Shown: in pieces, positions 18,187 to 26,012 of the stretch
Position numbering within the stretch: position 1 is the first letter of the stretch
Layout of the letters: every line of letters starts with the position of its first letter
DNA from: Bdellovibrionales bacterium
Lineage (GTDB): Bacteria; Bdellovibrionota; Bacteriovoracia; Bacteriovoracales; Bacteriovoracaceae
DNA: 64,000 nucleotides
NCBI GenBank assembly: GCA_018646675.1
Contig: JABGUH010000008.1
Span: 23,957 to 87,956, forward strand
Direction: 5' to 3'
Position numbers and translations under genes: made by a program
Notes under the pieces: model-generated
What the model saw: only the letters and a program-made list of their open reading frames with translations
Told to the model about the DNA's origin: nothing
Databases searched by the model: none

Positions 18187-19881
18187 TTAATTGCTCTTTA
18201 TTAACTTATTGGCTAAAAAGAGGGTTATTACATTATTACTACTACCAAATACACCTTGATAGAAATCAACACCTTCTGCACTATAGCTGGAGAGTAGATC
18301 TGGCTTAACACTCCCAGTAACAACTGAACCAACACCTTGGTTCAACATAAAACCAACCAGCTCGTAACGTTTACGACCAGTGGGGTCACCTGCAGCAGGA
18401 TTTTTAACTGCTGAAAAGTTGCCGCTATTGGGATTATAAAGAATGAAGTAGGGGGAGTTCTCAAAATAGGGGTAGACCTGATCTAACAGGGAGTCTCCAT
18501 AGGATCCCACTGCTACTGTCTTAAAGTTCTGTAACTGCATCGCCACCCGAGTGACTCCACCCTTCTGGGTTGATGTAATATTTGCCAACAGGTGGGGTTT
18601 GACCGCCTCAAGCGTGATGTAGCGATGGCGACCATCACGAACCACATCCAACACAACTCCTGTCTGCTGCTGAACACTCTTTTTAAACTGGGTTAAACCA
18701 TTTACCGCAGTACCATTCACACCGATAATAACATCGTCCACAATCAAACCTGCGGACAGAGCTTCACCAGCGGCCACTGCTGAGATTAAAACCCCATAGG
18801 TAGTATCTGATAGGTGTAATCGCTTAGCATTACTACGACTCAAACTAAAAATTGTCGCCCCCAACCAACTCGCTTCCACCTCAATCGATGGTGTCGCCAG
18901 ATAGTTTGGTTGTGGTTTCGCAGGATTTGGCTTGGCCACCACCCCGACATCAGTACTAAAGATCTTTCCCTTACGATAAACTGAAAGGGTGATCGTATCT
19001 CCAACTTTTATCGTCTCAAACATTACTCGCAGATCGGTTGGCCCAATAATTTTGGAATTATTAACCTCTAAAATAACATCTTCCTGTGCTAAGTTGGCCA
19101 GATCGGCAGGAGATTGAGGCTCGACTGAAGCAACAATTACTCCATTACTGCTCTCCAGCTTCAACTGTTGAATCAATACCGGGTCGATCTTTTGGACATT
19201 AATCCCAATCCAGGGAGGCCCTTGCGGTTGAGTAGCTTGAACGTTGGCGGCAACACCGGCAGCACTCTGGCGATAGATTAGATTGATCTTCTTTAGCCGT
19301 CCCCCGCGAATAACTCTGATCCGATAGCGGCCACCATCAACAAAGGTCTGCTCAATCTCTTGAAAATCCTTAATGCTATGAACTTTACTACCATTGACTC
19401 TGACAATCACATCATTACTTTTTAGACCTGCCTTGGAAGCCATGGTGGTCCAACCAACGGAGTAGATCAAAGCTCCATCACCATTTTTTAGTCCTAGACT
19501 CTGCTTATGCCAAATATCAATGGGAATCAGAGTGGCACCAATTTTAGTTTTACGCCCAAATCCAAACACCACCTGTTGGCCCATCCCTCCGGGATTGGGT
19601 GGTGCAACCATCACCCCTTCCATTTCCGGGGCCGGTACTCCAGCTGGTGTTGGTGGAGGATTGGCAGGAATTATCCCCTCTATCTCTGGGGGCTGCAACG
19701 TCTCGATGGCCACACCTGCATTTCCGACGATCTCTTGGTTAGTTCTTCCCCAACCAAACAGCACATACAAAAATGCCAGTGCTACCAGCAGGATCAGCAG
19801 ATAGCCCAACCAGTTAATATCACCGCAGGCAATTGCAAAACTACCTTGACCAGAACCACTCTTATTTTTGGAATCTTCCAC
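18187..19881 (-). CDS. Membrane-anchored triple-PDZ protein with NifX-like C-terminal domain
   Basis: One membrane segment (about residues 27-45) and a Pro/Gly-rich linker precede three PDZ domains at about 108-205, 225-317 and 335-430, each with a GxxI/ADVI-type carboxylate-loop region. Residues 440-564 resemble the dinitrogenase iron-molybdenum cofactor (NifX/NafY, PF02579-type) fold: VGSYGDSLLDQVYPYFENSPYF, GVGSVVTGSVKPDLL, GVDFYQGVFG. GTG at 19881 is preferred over TTG at 19887 because AGGGG lies 6 bases upstream. It could serve as the PDZ half of a split MamE. The NifX-like part suggests binding of an iron or iron-sulfur ligand (inference). Confidence 0.8.
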   Translation of the reverse strand: MEDSKNKSGSGQGSFAIACGDINWLGYLLILLVALAFLYVLFGWGRTNQEIVGNAGVAIETLQPPEIEGIIPANPPPTPAGVPAPEMEGVMVAPPNPGGMGQQVVFGFGRKTKIGATLIPIDIWHKQSLGLKNGDGALIYSVGWTTMASKAGLKSNDVIVRVNGSKVHSIKDFQEIEQTFVDGGRYRIRVIRGGRLKKINLIYRQSAAGVAANVQATQPQGPPWIGINVQKIDPVLIQQLKLESSNGVIVASVEPQSPADLANLAQEDVILEVNNSKIIGPTDLRVMFETIKVGDTITLSVYRKGKIFSTDVGVVAKPNPAKPQPNYLATPSIEVEASWLGATIFSLSRSNAKRLHLSDTTYGVLISAVAAGEALSAGLIVDDVIIGVNGTAVNGLTQFKKSVQQQTGVVLDVVRDGRHRYITLEAVKPHLLANITSTQKGGVTRVAMQLQNFKTVAVGSYGDSLLDQVYPYFENSPYFILYNPNSGNFSAVKNPAAGDPTGRKRYELVGFMLNQGVGSVVTGSVKPDLLSSYSAEGVDFYQGVFGSSNNVITLFLANKLIKSN

Positions 19882-19890
19882 TTTCAACCC

Positions 19891-21543
19891 CTATAGGTTG
19901 CCATTTTCATAGGAGAGGATCGCATCTCCTACTCCCATATCCACACCTTTAATAACATGTATATTCAACTTCTTAAGTTCTACTAACGCTGGACTAGAGA
20001 TACGATTTGCAATCACCAGATCCGCATCGTTATCCACTAAGAAATGGGCCGCCATCACCCCATCCGCCTTTGGCATACCAAAGCTTGGGTTGGCCAAAAT
20101 CTCATACTTATTCTGATCTAGCGCTACTTTGATAAAGTATTGAGCACTATCAAAATCCGGGGCAATGTTAGATGCCGGATCAGCGTAGTTAGCAGGAATC
20201 AAAACAGTATTGATCATATTGCGATTAAAGGCGACCACTTGGGTGCCTCGCTTTTCCACCAGCTCTCCGGCACGGAACAGTGCCACCGCATCACGGGCGC
20301 TGCCCACCACCGAACTAAAGACTTTGATCCCATTCTGATTAAAGTTAAGTAGTTCACCATTCTTAATATTACCAACGATCACACTACCCACATGCTTCTG
20401 GGAGACCCAACTGGAGACCTTGTTATCCGGCATCCCTTTAAATGGGTTGGCGATAGCGTAGAAATTATCAATGTCCACCTCGTAGACGATCAGATAGGGG
20501 GCATTTACCAAGGAGTGTGCCACAGGTGAATTAAGCCCCTGACCGGTGGCCAAAATACCGACACGGTTCATCGGGTCAGCTGCTGCCGCTGTCCACTCTT
20601 TTAAGGTGAATTTTAAATTTTTAGTTCGTCGCTTATTTCTAGTAACCTTCATGGTGACTCGATCACCAATTTGATGTTTGGCCAAACCACGAGATAGATC
20701 ATCTAGAGAGGTAATCGGATCTGCGTCGATCATAATCAGAATATCACCCTCTAGCAGACCGATGGTTGCGGCAAATGATTTAGGCTCAACTCCATTAACC
20801 AGGACTCCATCATTTCGAGGTAGATTAAACTGACGTGCCAACTGAGGATCGACTGTGATCAAGCTAGCACCAAAAATATTCTTACCAACCCGGGAGTTTA
20901 CAAAGGCAACTGGCGCACCAGGAGTCTTCATAATGGGGTGACACTTTTTACACGCTCCCCAGTAAGGATGGGGCAGCGGAATTGACCACTTGATCGGGCC
21001 AGATGGAATCGCTGGCTTCTGATCACCACCTGGAACAAAGTGACACATTTCACAGTTGTTACCATAGTTAGTATGAGTCATCACGGACCCAATCATAATC
21101 GGAATTTTACCCGCATTGGGGCCAGTGGTTGCGGGCTTTGCCGCCACCCCGAGGAAAGCCACTGCATTGGTTGCACCGCCGGTAAATTTGTGGCACTTAA
21201 CACACTTACCCCAGTAGGGATGTCGCATTGGTGCTTTGGGAGCGATAGGGACTGGGAATGGTCTAGGAGGTGTGGCAACACCAGTTACAGTGTGACATTT
21301 ACGACAGCGATTCCCCCGATAGACATGCCGCATTATCGCATTGTAAGTCAGAGGAATTTTAACCATCGCCACCTGTTGTGCTCCGGCACCATGTCCATGA
21401 TGAAGGGAGGCTCGTTTGGCCTTATTGCCATACCCCATCTCAATATAGATGGTCCAGCCAATCACTATCAAGAGTAGGGCCAAAACTAGACCTACTACCG
21501 GCTTGAATTGCTTCATACAAAAATCGGATGTTTCATTCTTCAC
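19891..21543 (-). CDS. mamP: Four-heme magnetochrome/PDZ protein with two NifX-like domains (MamP-like)
   Basis: One N-terminal membrane segment (about 14-30) is followed by four magnetochrome units, each HxxxxGxxCxxCH: CRKCH, CVKCH, CEMCH and CKKCH within residues 70-205. A PDZ domain follows at about 218-315 (GVEPKSFAATIGLLEGDIL). The C-terminal 230 residues hold two tandem NifX/FeMo-cofactor-type domains (PYLIVYEVDIDNFYAIANP; QYFIKVALDQNKYEILANP). MamP oxidises Fe(II) through two magnetochrome hemes next to a PDZ domain. Doubling the hemes and adding NifX-like folds is unusual to my knowledge. The gene sits between mamB and the triple-PDZ gene; the symbol is by domain and context. Confidence 0.85.
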   Translation of the reverse strand: MKNETSDFCMKQFKPVVGLVLALLLIVIGWTIYIEMGYGNKAKRASLHHGHGAGAQQVAMVKIPLTYNAIMRHVYRGNRCRKCHTVTGVATPPRPFPVPIAPKAPMRHPYWGKCVKCHKFTGGATNAVAFLGVAAKPATTGPNAGKIPIMIGSVMTHTNYGNNCEMCHFVPGGDQKPAIPSGPIKWSIPLPHPYWGACKKCHPIMKTPGAPVAFVNSRVGKNIFGASLITVDPQLARQFNLPRNDGVLVNGVEPKSFAATIGLLEGDILIMIDADPITSLDDLSRGLAKHQIGDRVTMKVTRNKRRTKNLKFTLKEWTAAAADPMNRVGILATGQGLNSPVAHSLVNAPYLIVYEVDIDNFYAIANPFKGMPDNKVSSWVSQKHVGSVIVGNIKNGELLNFNQNGIKVFSSVVGSARDAVALFRAGELVEKRGTQVVAFNRNMINTVLIPANYADPASNIAPDFDSAQYFIKVALDQNKYEILANPSFGMPKADGVMAAHFLVDNDADLVIANRISSPALVELKKLNIHVIKGVDMGVGDAILSYENGNL

Positions 21544-21572
21544 TTTAGATCACCTCTATCCACATCAGCTCT

Positions 21573-22511
21573 TTAGCTCTTGCTACTCTTCTTTTTTCCC
21601 AAAATTTTCTTATTTTTTGATTTAAAGTAGATCAACACTTCACCAGGTCGTTCAACGCGGCCAATGATCGCTCTCCCCAAATCTCTCTTTAATTGATCTA
21701 GCTCTTTCAAGCTCTTGGAGTGCAACACATCTGCCTCCACTTCAATACTCACCATCTGACCGAGCTCACGCGTTCGCAGATCGATCAAATTGACCTCTTT
21801 AGCACGGGCCACCTCTTCTCGAACAATCTCATCAATCCCATCTGGTAGTTGAATATCGATCAATCGATGGATCGCCTCATTGAGTGACTCCCAGCAAAGC
21901 TTAAAGATAAAGCCACTAACCATTAAGGCTGCTAATGGATCTAGGAACCAGAATCCCAGCTTGGAGCCAACGATCCCCATCAAAACTGCCAGTGATGACC
22001 AGACGTCAGCTCGTTTTTCGTGCGCGTTAGCAATCATGGAGGGACTGTGCATTTGATTACCAGCACAGATACTCTGGCGATACATCAATTCGTTTGCCAC
22101 CAGGGAGATCATCGCCCCAATTACCGTTACCATATCTGGATTCACCGGGTGGCCACCAATAATAAGGTGAACCGCCATAAAAAATATGTAGATACCCACC
22201 ATAGTCAAAAGAGTATAGATGGCTGCTGCCGCTACATACTCAAACTTGCCATAACCATATGGGTAGGTAGCATCCTTGGGTCGTTTGGCCACTTTTAGGC
22301 CAATCAACATAGTTACCGAACCGGCGACATCACCAAAGGAGTGAATGCCATCGGCAAAGAGGGCCGCACTGCCCCCAACGATGCCTAGGTACATTTTAAC
22401 GACTGCGATAAAGCTGTTACCGCCAACATTAATGCCACCAATAGAAGCGATACACTTCTCACAAGCGCTATGCTTTAACTTATGTGTATGATGCTGATCT
22501 TGCTCTTTCAT
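21573..22511 (-). CDS. mamB: MamB-like cation diffusion facilitator
   Basis: A CDF protein of 312 residues with six membrane segments and a cytoplasmic C-terminal domain. MamB traits are strong: His-rich N-terminus with Cys17/Cys20, YPYGYGKFEYV, and VANELMYRQSICAGNQMHSP, which closely follows the MamB pattern. Transport-site positions are His57/Asp61 in TM2 and Glu165/Asp169 in TM5 (with His164 adjacent), so unlike the MamM-like protein this one keeps ligands at all four places. MamB loads iron into the vesicle and helps to form it. The tail ends in a run of Lys. It lies 30 bases after the magnetochrome gene in sequence and is probably co-transcribed. Confidence 0.88.
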   Translation of the reverse strand: MKEQDQHHTHKLKHSACEKCIASIGGINVGGNSFIAVVKMYLGIVGGSAALFADGIHSFGDVAGSVTMLIGLKVAKRPKDATYPYGYGKFEYVAAAAIYTLLTMVGIYIFFMAVHLIIGGHPVNPDMVTVIGAMISLVANELMYRQSICAGNQMHSPSMIANAHEKRADVWSSLAVLMGIVGSKLGFWFLDPLAALMVSGFIFKLCWESLNEAIHRLIDIQLPDGIDEIVREEVARAKEVNLIDLRTRELGQMVSIEVEADVLHSKSLKELDQLKRDLGRAIIGRVERPGEVLIYFKSKNKKILGKKKSSKS

Positions 22512-22529
22512 CTCAACCCATCTACCTGC

Positions 22530-22649
22530 TTAGCTCTTACCTCTTAGGCGTTTCTCTTCCTCAATTTCCTTCTCTAAAGTAGAAATTTTTGAGTAGAGAT
22601 ATCCTCCACCACCAAGCACAATTACCAACATGACAAATCCTACTAACAT
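22530..22649 (-). CDS. 39-residue single-TM protein between mamB and the ferric-reductase-like gene
   Basis: An ATG at 22649 follows GGAGGATAGGGAT, a strong site, four bases after the stop of the upstream gene. The product begins MLVGFVMLVIVLGGGGYLY (one membrane segment) and ends in a charged helix (LEKEIEEEKRLRGKS). The size and layout resemble small assembly subunits such as CcmD or CcoQ, but there is no firm match. It is well placed to be a partner of the adjacent heme-binding membrane protein. Confidence 0.65.
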   Translation of the reverse strand: MLVGFVMLVIVLGGGGYLYSKISTLEKEIEEEKRLRGKS

Positions 22650-22653
22650 ATCC

Positions 22654-23148
22654 CTATCCTCCAAAAACGTAATGGCCCTCAAGCAAAGCGTAGACCATAA
22701 TAACAAATAGTATTAACTGACTATGCAACAAGTAGACCCACTTCTGTACTCGTGCATTATAACGATACTTCAAAAGAAACCCACCAAAGGTCAACCACCC
22801 CATCAAAACTAGGGCAACCTCTAGCCAGAAGTTTGTCCAATTAGTTAGGTAGGCATGAACACAGGCGACCAAGAAAGCCCACAGATTCATCTGACAGTGC
22901 CAATGTAAAAACGTAATAAAAAATTTATCCACATTCTTCAGATGAAAAAGCTGTCGTAAGTGTTTGGCCGGGACGTAGGTATTTGCCAAAAAGAATAACA
23001 TCAGACTTAGATTTCCTGCCCCAGTGGCGAGGTTGTAATCTGAGAATTTAACGATCAGTAGAGAGACGATAATAAGAGATAGGACCACATAGTGATACTT
23101 CGCCCATTCCCAACTACTAATAGTCAATGATCTTAAACGTACGAGCAT
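22654..23148 (-). CDS. Ferric-reductase-like transmembrane heme protein, magnetosome cluster
   Basis: Five or six membrane segments with paired histidines in adjacent helices: FLHWHCQMNLWAFLVACVHAY near the middle and YLLHSQLILFVIMVY with GHYVF near the C-terminus, as in ferric-reductase-like and YedZ/MsrQ domains that bind b-type heme. There is no FAD/NADPH domain, so electrons must come from a partner. MamZ and related magnetosome proteins use such a domain. ATG at 23148 (AAGG 9 bases upstream) is preferred over TTG at 23181. It overlaps the end of mamQ by 32 bases. Confidence 0.75.
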   Translation of the reverse strand: MLVRLRSLTISSWEWAKYHYVVLSLIIVSLLIVKFSDYNLATGAGNLSLMLFFLANTYVPAKHLRQLFHLKNVDKFFITFLHWHCQMNLWAFLVACVHAYLTNWTNFWLEVALVLMGWLTFGGFLLKYRYNARVQKWVYLLHSQLILFVIMVYALLEGHYVFGG

Positions 23149-23857
23149 CCTGATCAGCCTTATAGTAGGGTTGTGCCTCAAAAGAGAAGAAAATATTATA
23201 AAAATTGCCGGGAAAAGTTACCAGCAATGTTGAATATCTGTTGAGTAGGTCGATAAATGAGACACGGGAGGTAGCAACATTACGCTCTAACTCTAAAACA
23301 GCGTCCATCGATTTTAAAAAGTTACTGCTCAATTTCAAGTTGGGGTACTGCTCAGATAGGGCAAAAAGCTTATTCATAAAGCTGTCCATCGTCTTGGGTG
23401 GAACGGCACTCCCCTTGGCATTTGCTCCCTTGATCTCTTTCAGCAGCTTCTTCATATCTGCTCCGCCAAATACCTGGCGAGAAGCGACTACCCCTTTAAA
23501 TATCTGTGATTCGTGCTCAGAGTAGTCTAAAGCAATCTTTGAGATGTTAACCTGAACGTTGCGCCGCTGCTGCATGAAAGTATGCACCTTACTCTGGGCC
23601 GCACGCATGTTCTGTAAACCAATATAAAAGACGTTATAGTAATAGATCCCGACCAAGACTGTTATCCCAAAAGAGATCAACGAGACCACGGAAGCCTTTC
23701 TGATCAGCGACAGATCATTTTCATCAAAGTTATCGGGAAAAATATTTCCAAACCGCGACAAGACATTACGCAGCTTTTCGCGAAAAGTCGGCACCCGATT
23801 AAACTGGTCCCGACTATATACTTTTTCAATAATATGACTAGTTCTATTGCTGGCCAT
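23117..23857 (-). CDS. mamQ: MamQ (LemA-family magnetosome membrane protein)
   Basis: The protein has 246 residues with one membrane segment at about 52-72 and a C-terminal LemA-type helical domain. The MamQ pattern is clear: QQRRNVQVNISKIALDYSEHES, YPNLKLSSNF, and FPGNFYNIFF near the end. MamQ is needed to form the magnetosome membrane in model species. The order mamA-mamQ-mamB agrees with conserved gene order in deltaproteobacterial-type clusters. The N-terminal 50 residues are polar and cytoplasmic. Confidence 0.9.
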   Translation of the reverse strand: MASNRTSHIIEKVYSRDQFNRVPTFREKLRNVLSRFGNIFPDNFDENDLSLIRKASVVSLISFGITVLVGIYYYNVFYIGLQNMRAAQSKVHTFMQQRRNVQVNISKIALDYSEHESQIFKGVVASRQVFGGADMKKLLKEIKGANAKGSAVPPKTMDSFMNKLFALSEQYPNLKLSSNFLKSMDAVLELERNVATSRVSFIDLLNRYSTLLVTFPGNFYNIFFSFEAQPYYKADQDARTFKIIDY

Positions 23858-23926
23858 CGACCATCCCCTACTTGGGTAAAATTACTTAAACCAAGATGTT
23901 ACTCTTTGCTATCGTTTGCTATCTTT

Positions 23927-24598
23927 CTACTGATTTGCTAGCGCCTGCTCCAACTCCATCACCTTTTTAAAGTGAGGAACAGCATCCTTATGACGATCCA
24001 TCGACTCATAAGTAAACCCTAGGTATTGGTGATAACTGATGCTCTCAGGAGAGAGCACTAGTGCCTCTTTAAGAGTAGTAATAACCTCATCACTACGCTC
24101 TGCCTTGTCATATAGCTGGGCCAACAAGAACATGCTCTCATGATCTTTTTTATTCTTATCCAAGGCTTCAGTATAAAGTTTAATTGCGCTCTCGAGATTC
24201 CCCTCTTCACTATAGATAGAAGCCAGTTTGGTCTTTACTTCAGCATCATCAACTGCCTTTAGCACCTCTTCAAAGTTCTTCTTAGCGGCGGCAATATCGC
24301 CAACCAAAAAATAGAGTTCTGCCAAACTTTTTTGAACACCCTCTTTTTTTCCGGTAGGAGCAATTTTAACCGCCTTGGTGGCCATGTGGATCGCTTTATC
24401 CAACTTACCTTTGCCACGGTAGTGGTTAACCAAGTTAGCATAGACCAAAAATTGATCTTTCTGATCCAAGGTGAAAAAGCTCTCGTACCAGCGCAATAAG
24501 CTGTGAAACCACTTCCCGAGGACCAAGTAAATCATATGTAAAACATATTCAAAATCTGGCATTGGATTCGCTTCGTTAGGAACATTTTTATCACTCAT
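23927..24598 (-). CDS. mamA: MamA (TPR magnetosome-coating protein)
   Basis: The protein has 223 residues with about five tetratricopeptide repeats from residue 45 on (for example AIHMATKAVKIAP, AIKLYTEALDKNKKDHESMFLLAQLYDKA, ITTLKEALVLSPESISYHQYLG). The N-terminal 45 residues contain an amphipathic or hydrophobic helix (YVLHMIYLVLGKWFHSLLRW). MamA forms a self-assembled coat around the organelle and recruits partners. It lies between mamI and mamQ on the same strand. Confidence 0.88.
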   Translation of the reverse strand: MSDKNVPNEANPMPDFEYVLHMIYLVLGKWFHSLLRWYESFFTLDQKDQFLVYANLVNHYRGKGKLDKAIHMATKAVKIAPTGKKEGVQKSLAELYFLVGDIAAAKKNFEEVLKAVDDAEVKTKLASIYSEEGNLESAIKLYTEALDKNKKDHESMFLLAQLYDKAERSDEVITTLKEALVLSPESISYHQYLGFTYESMDRHKDAVPHFKKVMELEQALANQ

Positions 24599-24617
24599 CT
24601 TGCACTACCCCTTTTAC

Positions 24618-24827
24618 TTATGAATTATTTGTATCTGAATTTGAATTGGTATCCATCTGCATCAACTTATCTGGACTGTAGATAGCAACGGCCAAAGAGA
24701 GCACTCCAAAGAAAACCAGTACAATGGATGAACCACCTTTGAGTACATCTAGCACATAGTGCCAGGCATCGAAAAAACCCCAAAGACCAAAAGCTATTAA
24801 GAAAAGACCTGTTATCACCTGAGCCAT
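24618..24827 (-). CDS. mamI: MamI-like two-TM magnetosome protein
   Basis: The protein has 69 residues with two membrane segments joined by a short loop. The motif GLFLIAFGLWGFFDAWHYVLDV followed by GGSSIVLVFFGVLSLA (split here at the loop) matches MamI, a small protein required for vesicle formation. A polar Asn/Ser/Asp tail ends the protein. The next gene upstream encodes a tandem form of the same unit. The gene is 19 bases upstream of mamA. Confidence 0.82.
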   Translation of the reverse strand: MAQVITGLFLIAFGLWGFFDAWHYVLDVLKGGSSIVLVFFGVLSLAVAIYSPDKLMQMDTNSNSDTNNS

Positions 24828-24848
24828 CTATTACTCCTACTATATTAA

Positions 24849-25196
24849 TTAAGCCTTTAAACGATTTACACCTGTTACTACTGCCAGAACACCACAGACA
24901 ATACTTATGATGGGAATAATTCCGTAGCTAACATCTCGAACAACGCCCCACTCATCGTAGATACCAAAGGCTCCAGCTAATAGCAGGAAGAGCCCCGAGG
25001 TCAAGTAGACAATCTTCAAAGCATTGGCCCGCTTGGTGGCAATACTCATAAAGATAATTCCACACAAAACCATGATTGGGCCGGCGACTCCAAGAACTAG
25101 ATCTAGCACATTGTACCACTCGTCATACATACCGAAGACACCCGCAGCAAACATAGTAAATCCAAAAAGCAGATGAAATGTTCTCTTGTTAACCAT
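24849..25196 (-). CDS. mamI: Tandem MamI-like protein (two MamI units fused)
   Basis: The protein has 115 residues and four membrane segments formed by two copies of the MamI unit: GVFGMYDEWYNVLDLVLG in the first half and GAFGIYDEWGVVRDVSYG in the second, each followed by a second hydrophobic helix. Both halves share GxYDEW at the loop, closer to each other than to the adjacent single-unit MamI, which has GFFDAW. An internal duplication is therefore likely. A KRANALK basic linker joins the halves. A membrane-shaping role is inferred from MamI. Confidence 0.8.
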   Translation of the reverse strand: MVNKRTFHLLFGFTMFAAGVFGMYDEWYNVLDLVLGVAGPIMVLCGIIFMSIATKRANALKIVYLTSGLFLLLAGAFGIYDEWGVVRDVSYGIIPIISIVCGVLAVVTGVNRLKA

Positions 25197-25218
25197 CAGT
25201 TATATCCTCATCAAAAAA

Positions 25219-25794
25219 TTAAATCTTCACTTGTGGCAGTAGCTTGGGCTCTGGGGCCAAAGCTTTTAAACCAACACCTGGACCTTGCTTAACAGTAGGT
25301 ACTTGCTGTCCAACTCTTCCCTCTCCGCCGTAGACCGCCCGTTTTAAATGGCGGTGACAGGTAGGGCAACTGGCACTACATGTCTGCATTCCCAAGTAGA
25401 CTACTCTGTCAATTGGACAGATGCAGATCTGCTTTCCCTTCGCCCCACTATCAACTGATCGATACGGAGATAGGGGATCAACCATGTTTTGTCCACCTTT
25501 AACCTGATTAAGGTGTTTTTTTCCACCAAAGGCATTTAGTTTAAGTCCCTTGGTGACAACTACCGCTTCTCTACCAATCACATGAGTTTCATGGCGAAGT
25601 AGCTTGGTCTCGTGTTGCATCAGTGCACGTTCCTGTCGATGTATTACCTGTTCAATCCGGTTTAATTTATGCCGGTCCATCTCGGTCAAAGAGAAGATAA
25701 AAAGCACTATCACCAACAGGGCAATTCCTAAACGAGAACGAACCACTGCCAAGAGAGGTTCCATACCCTTAATTTTAAAAAGATCCCTCAGCAC
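25219..25794 (-). CDS. Membrane-anchored Cys-rich protein heading the mam operon
   Basis: One membrane segment (about residues 23-40), a Glu/His/Arg helix containing repeated RHETxxxRxE elements, then a Cys cluster CICP...C...CPTCH at about 122-145 and a Pro/Gly/Lys tail. The single CPTCH could hold one c-type heme. Alternatively, with the other cysteines, it forms a ribbon like those at 15248-16291. The magnetochrome HxxxxG context is absent, so a ribbon is favoured. The start is GTG with AGGTGAT upstream; ATG at 25764 is the alternative. It is first behind the candidate promoter. Confidence 0.7.
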   Translation of the reverse strand: MLRDLFKIKGMEPLLAVVRSRLGIALLVIVLFIFSLTEMDRHKLNRIEQVIHRQERALMQHETKLLRHETHVIGREAVVVTKGLKLNAFGGKKHLNQVKGGQNMVDPLSPYRSVDSGAKGKQICICPIDRVVYLGMQTCSASCPTCHRHLKRAVYGGEGRVGQQVPTVKQGPGVGLKALAPEPKLLPQVKI

Positions 25795-25866
25795 TTTTCA
25801 TCACCTATTCGAAAGCTATTCCGAACGCTAAAACCGTAAAAACAGGTACTATTTCAACAGTGCAGC

Positions 25867-25895
25867 GTTTTATCGTTTTCCGGGTTTAAAGTCAA
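25867..25895 (-). promoter_or_regulatory. Candidate sigma70 promoter of the mam operon
   Basis: On the minus strand a TTGACT -35 box (25890-25895) is followed by a 17-base spacer and TAAAAC (25867-25872). It lies between the parA terminator and the first gene of the mam block, about 75 bases before the GTG. The -10 match is only fair. Confidence 0.45.
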
Positions 25896-25948
25896 CGGGA
25901 TTAACGAATTTACCAAAGAAAAAATGAGGATAGATTGATATAAAGTCT

Positions 25949-25994
25949 CAAAAAAAATGAAGATCAGAGCCGATCTTTAACGCAAACCGGCTCT
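25949..25994 (-). terminator. Stem-loop and T-run downstream of parA
   Basis: On the minus strand AGAGCCG (25988-25994) pairs with CGGCTCT (25966-25972) around a 15-base loop. A run of eight T follows about ten bases later. It lies 19 bases after the parA stop and would separate parA from the mam operon. The gap before the T-run makes it imperfect. Confidence 0.45.
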
Positions 25995-26012
25995 AACCCT
26001 AATAATAACTAG

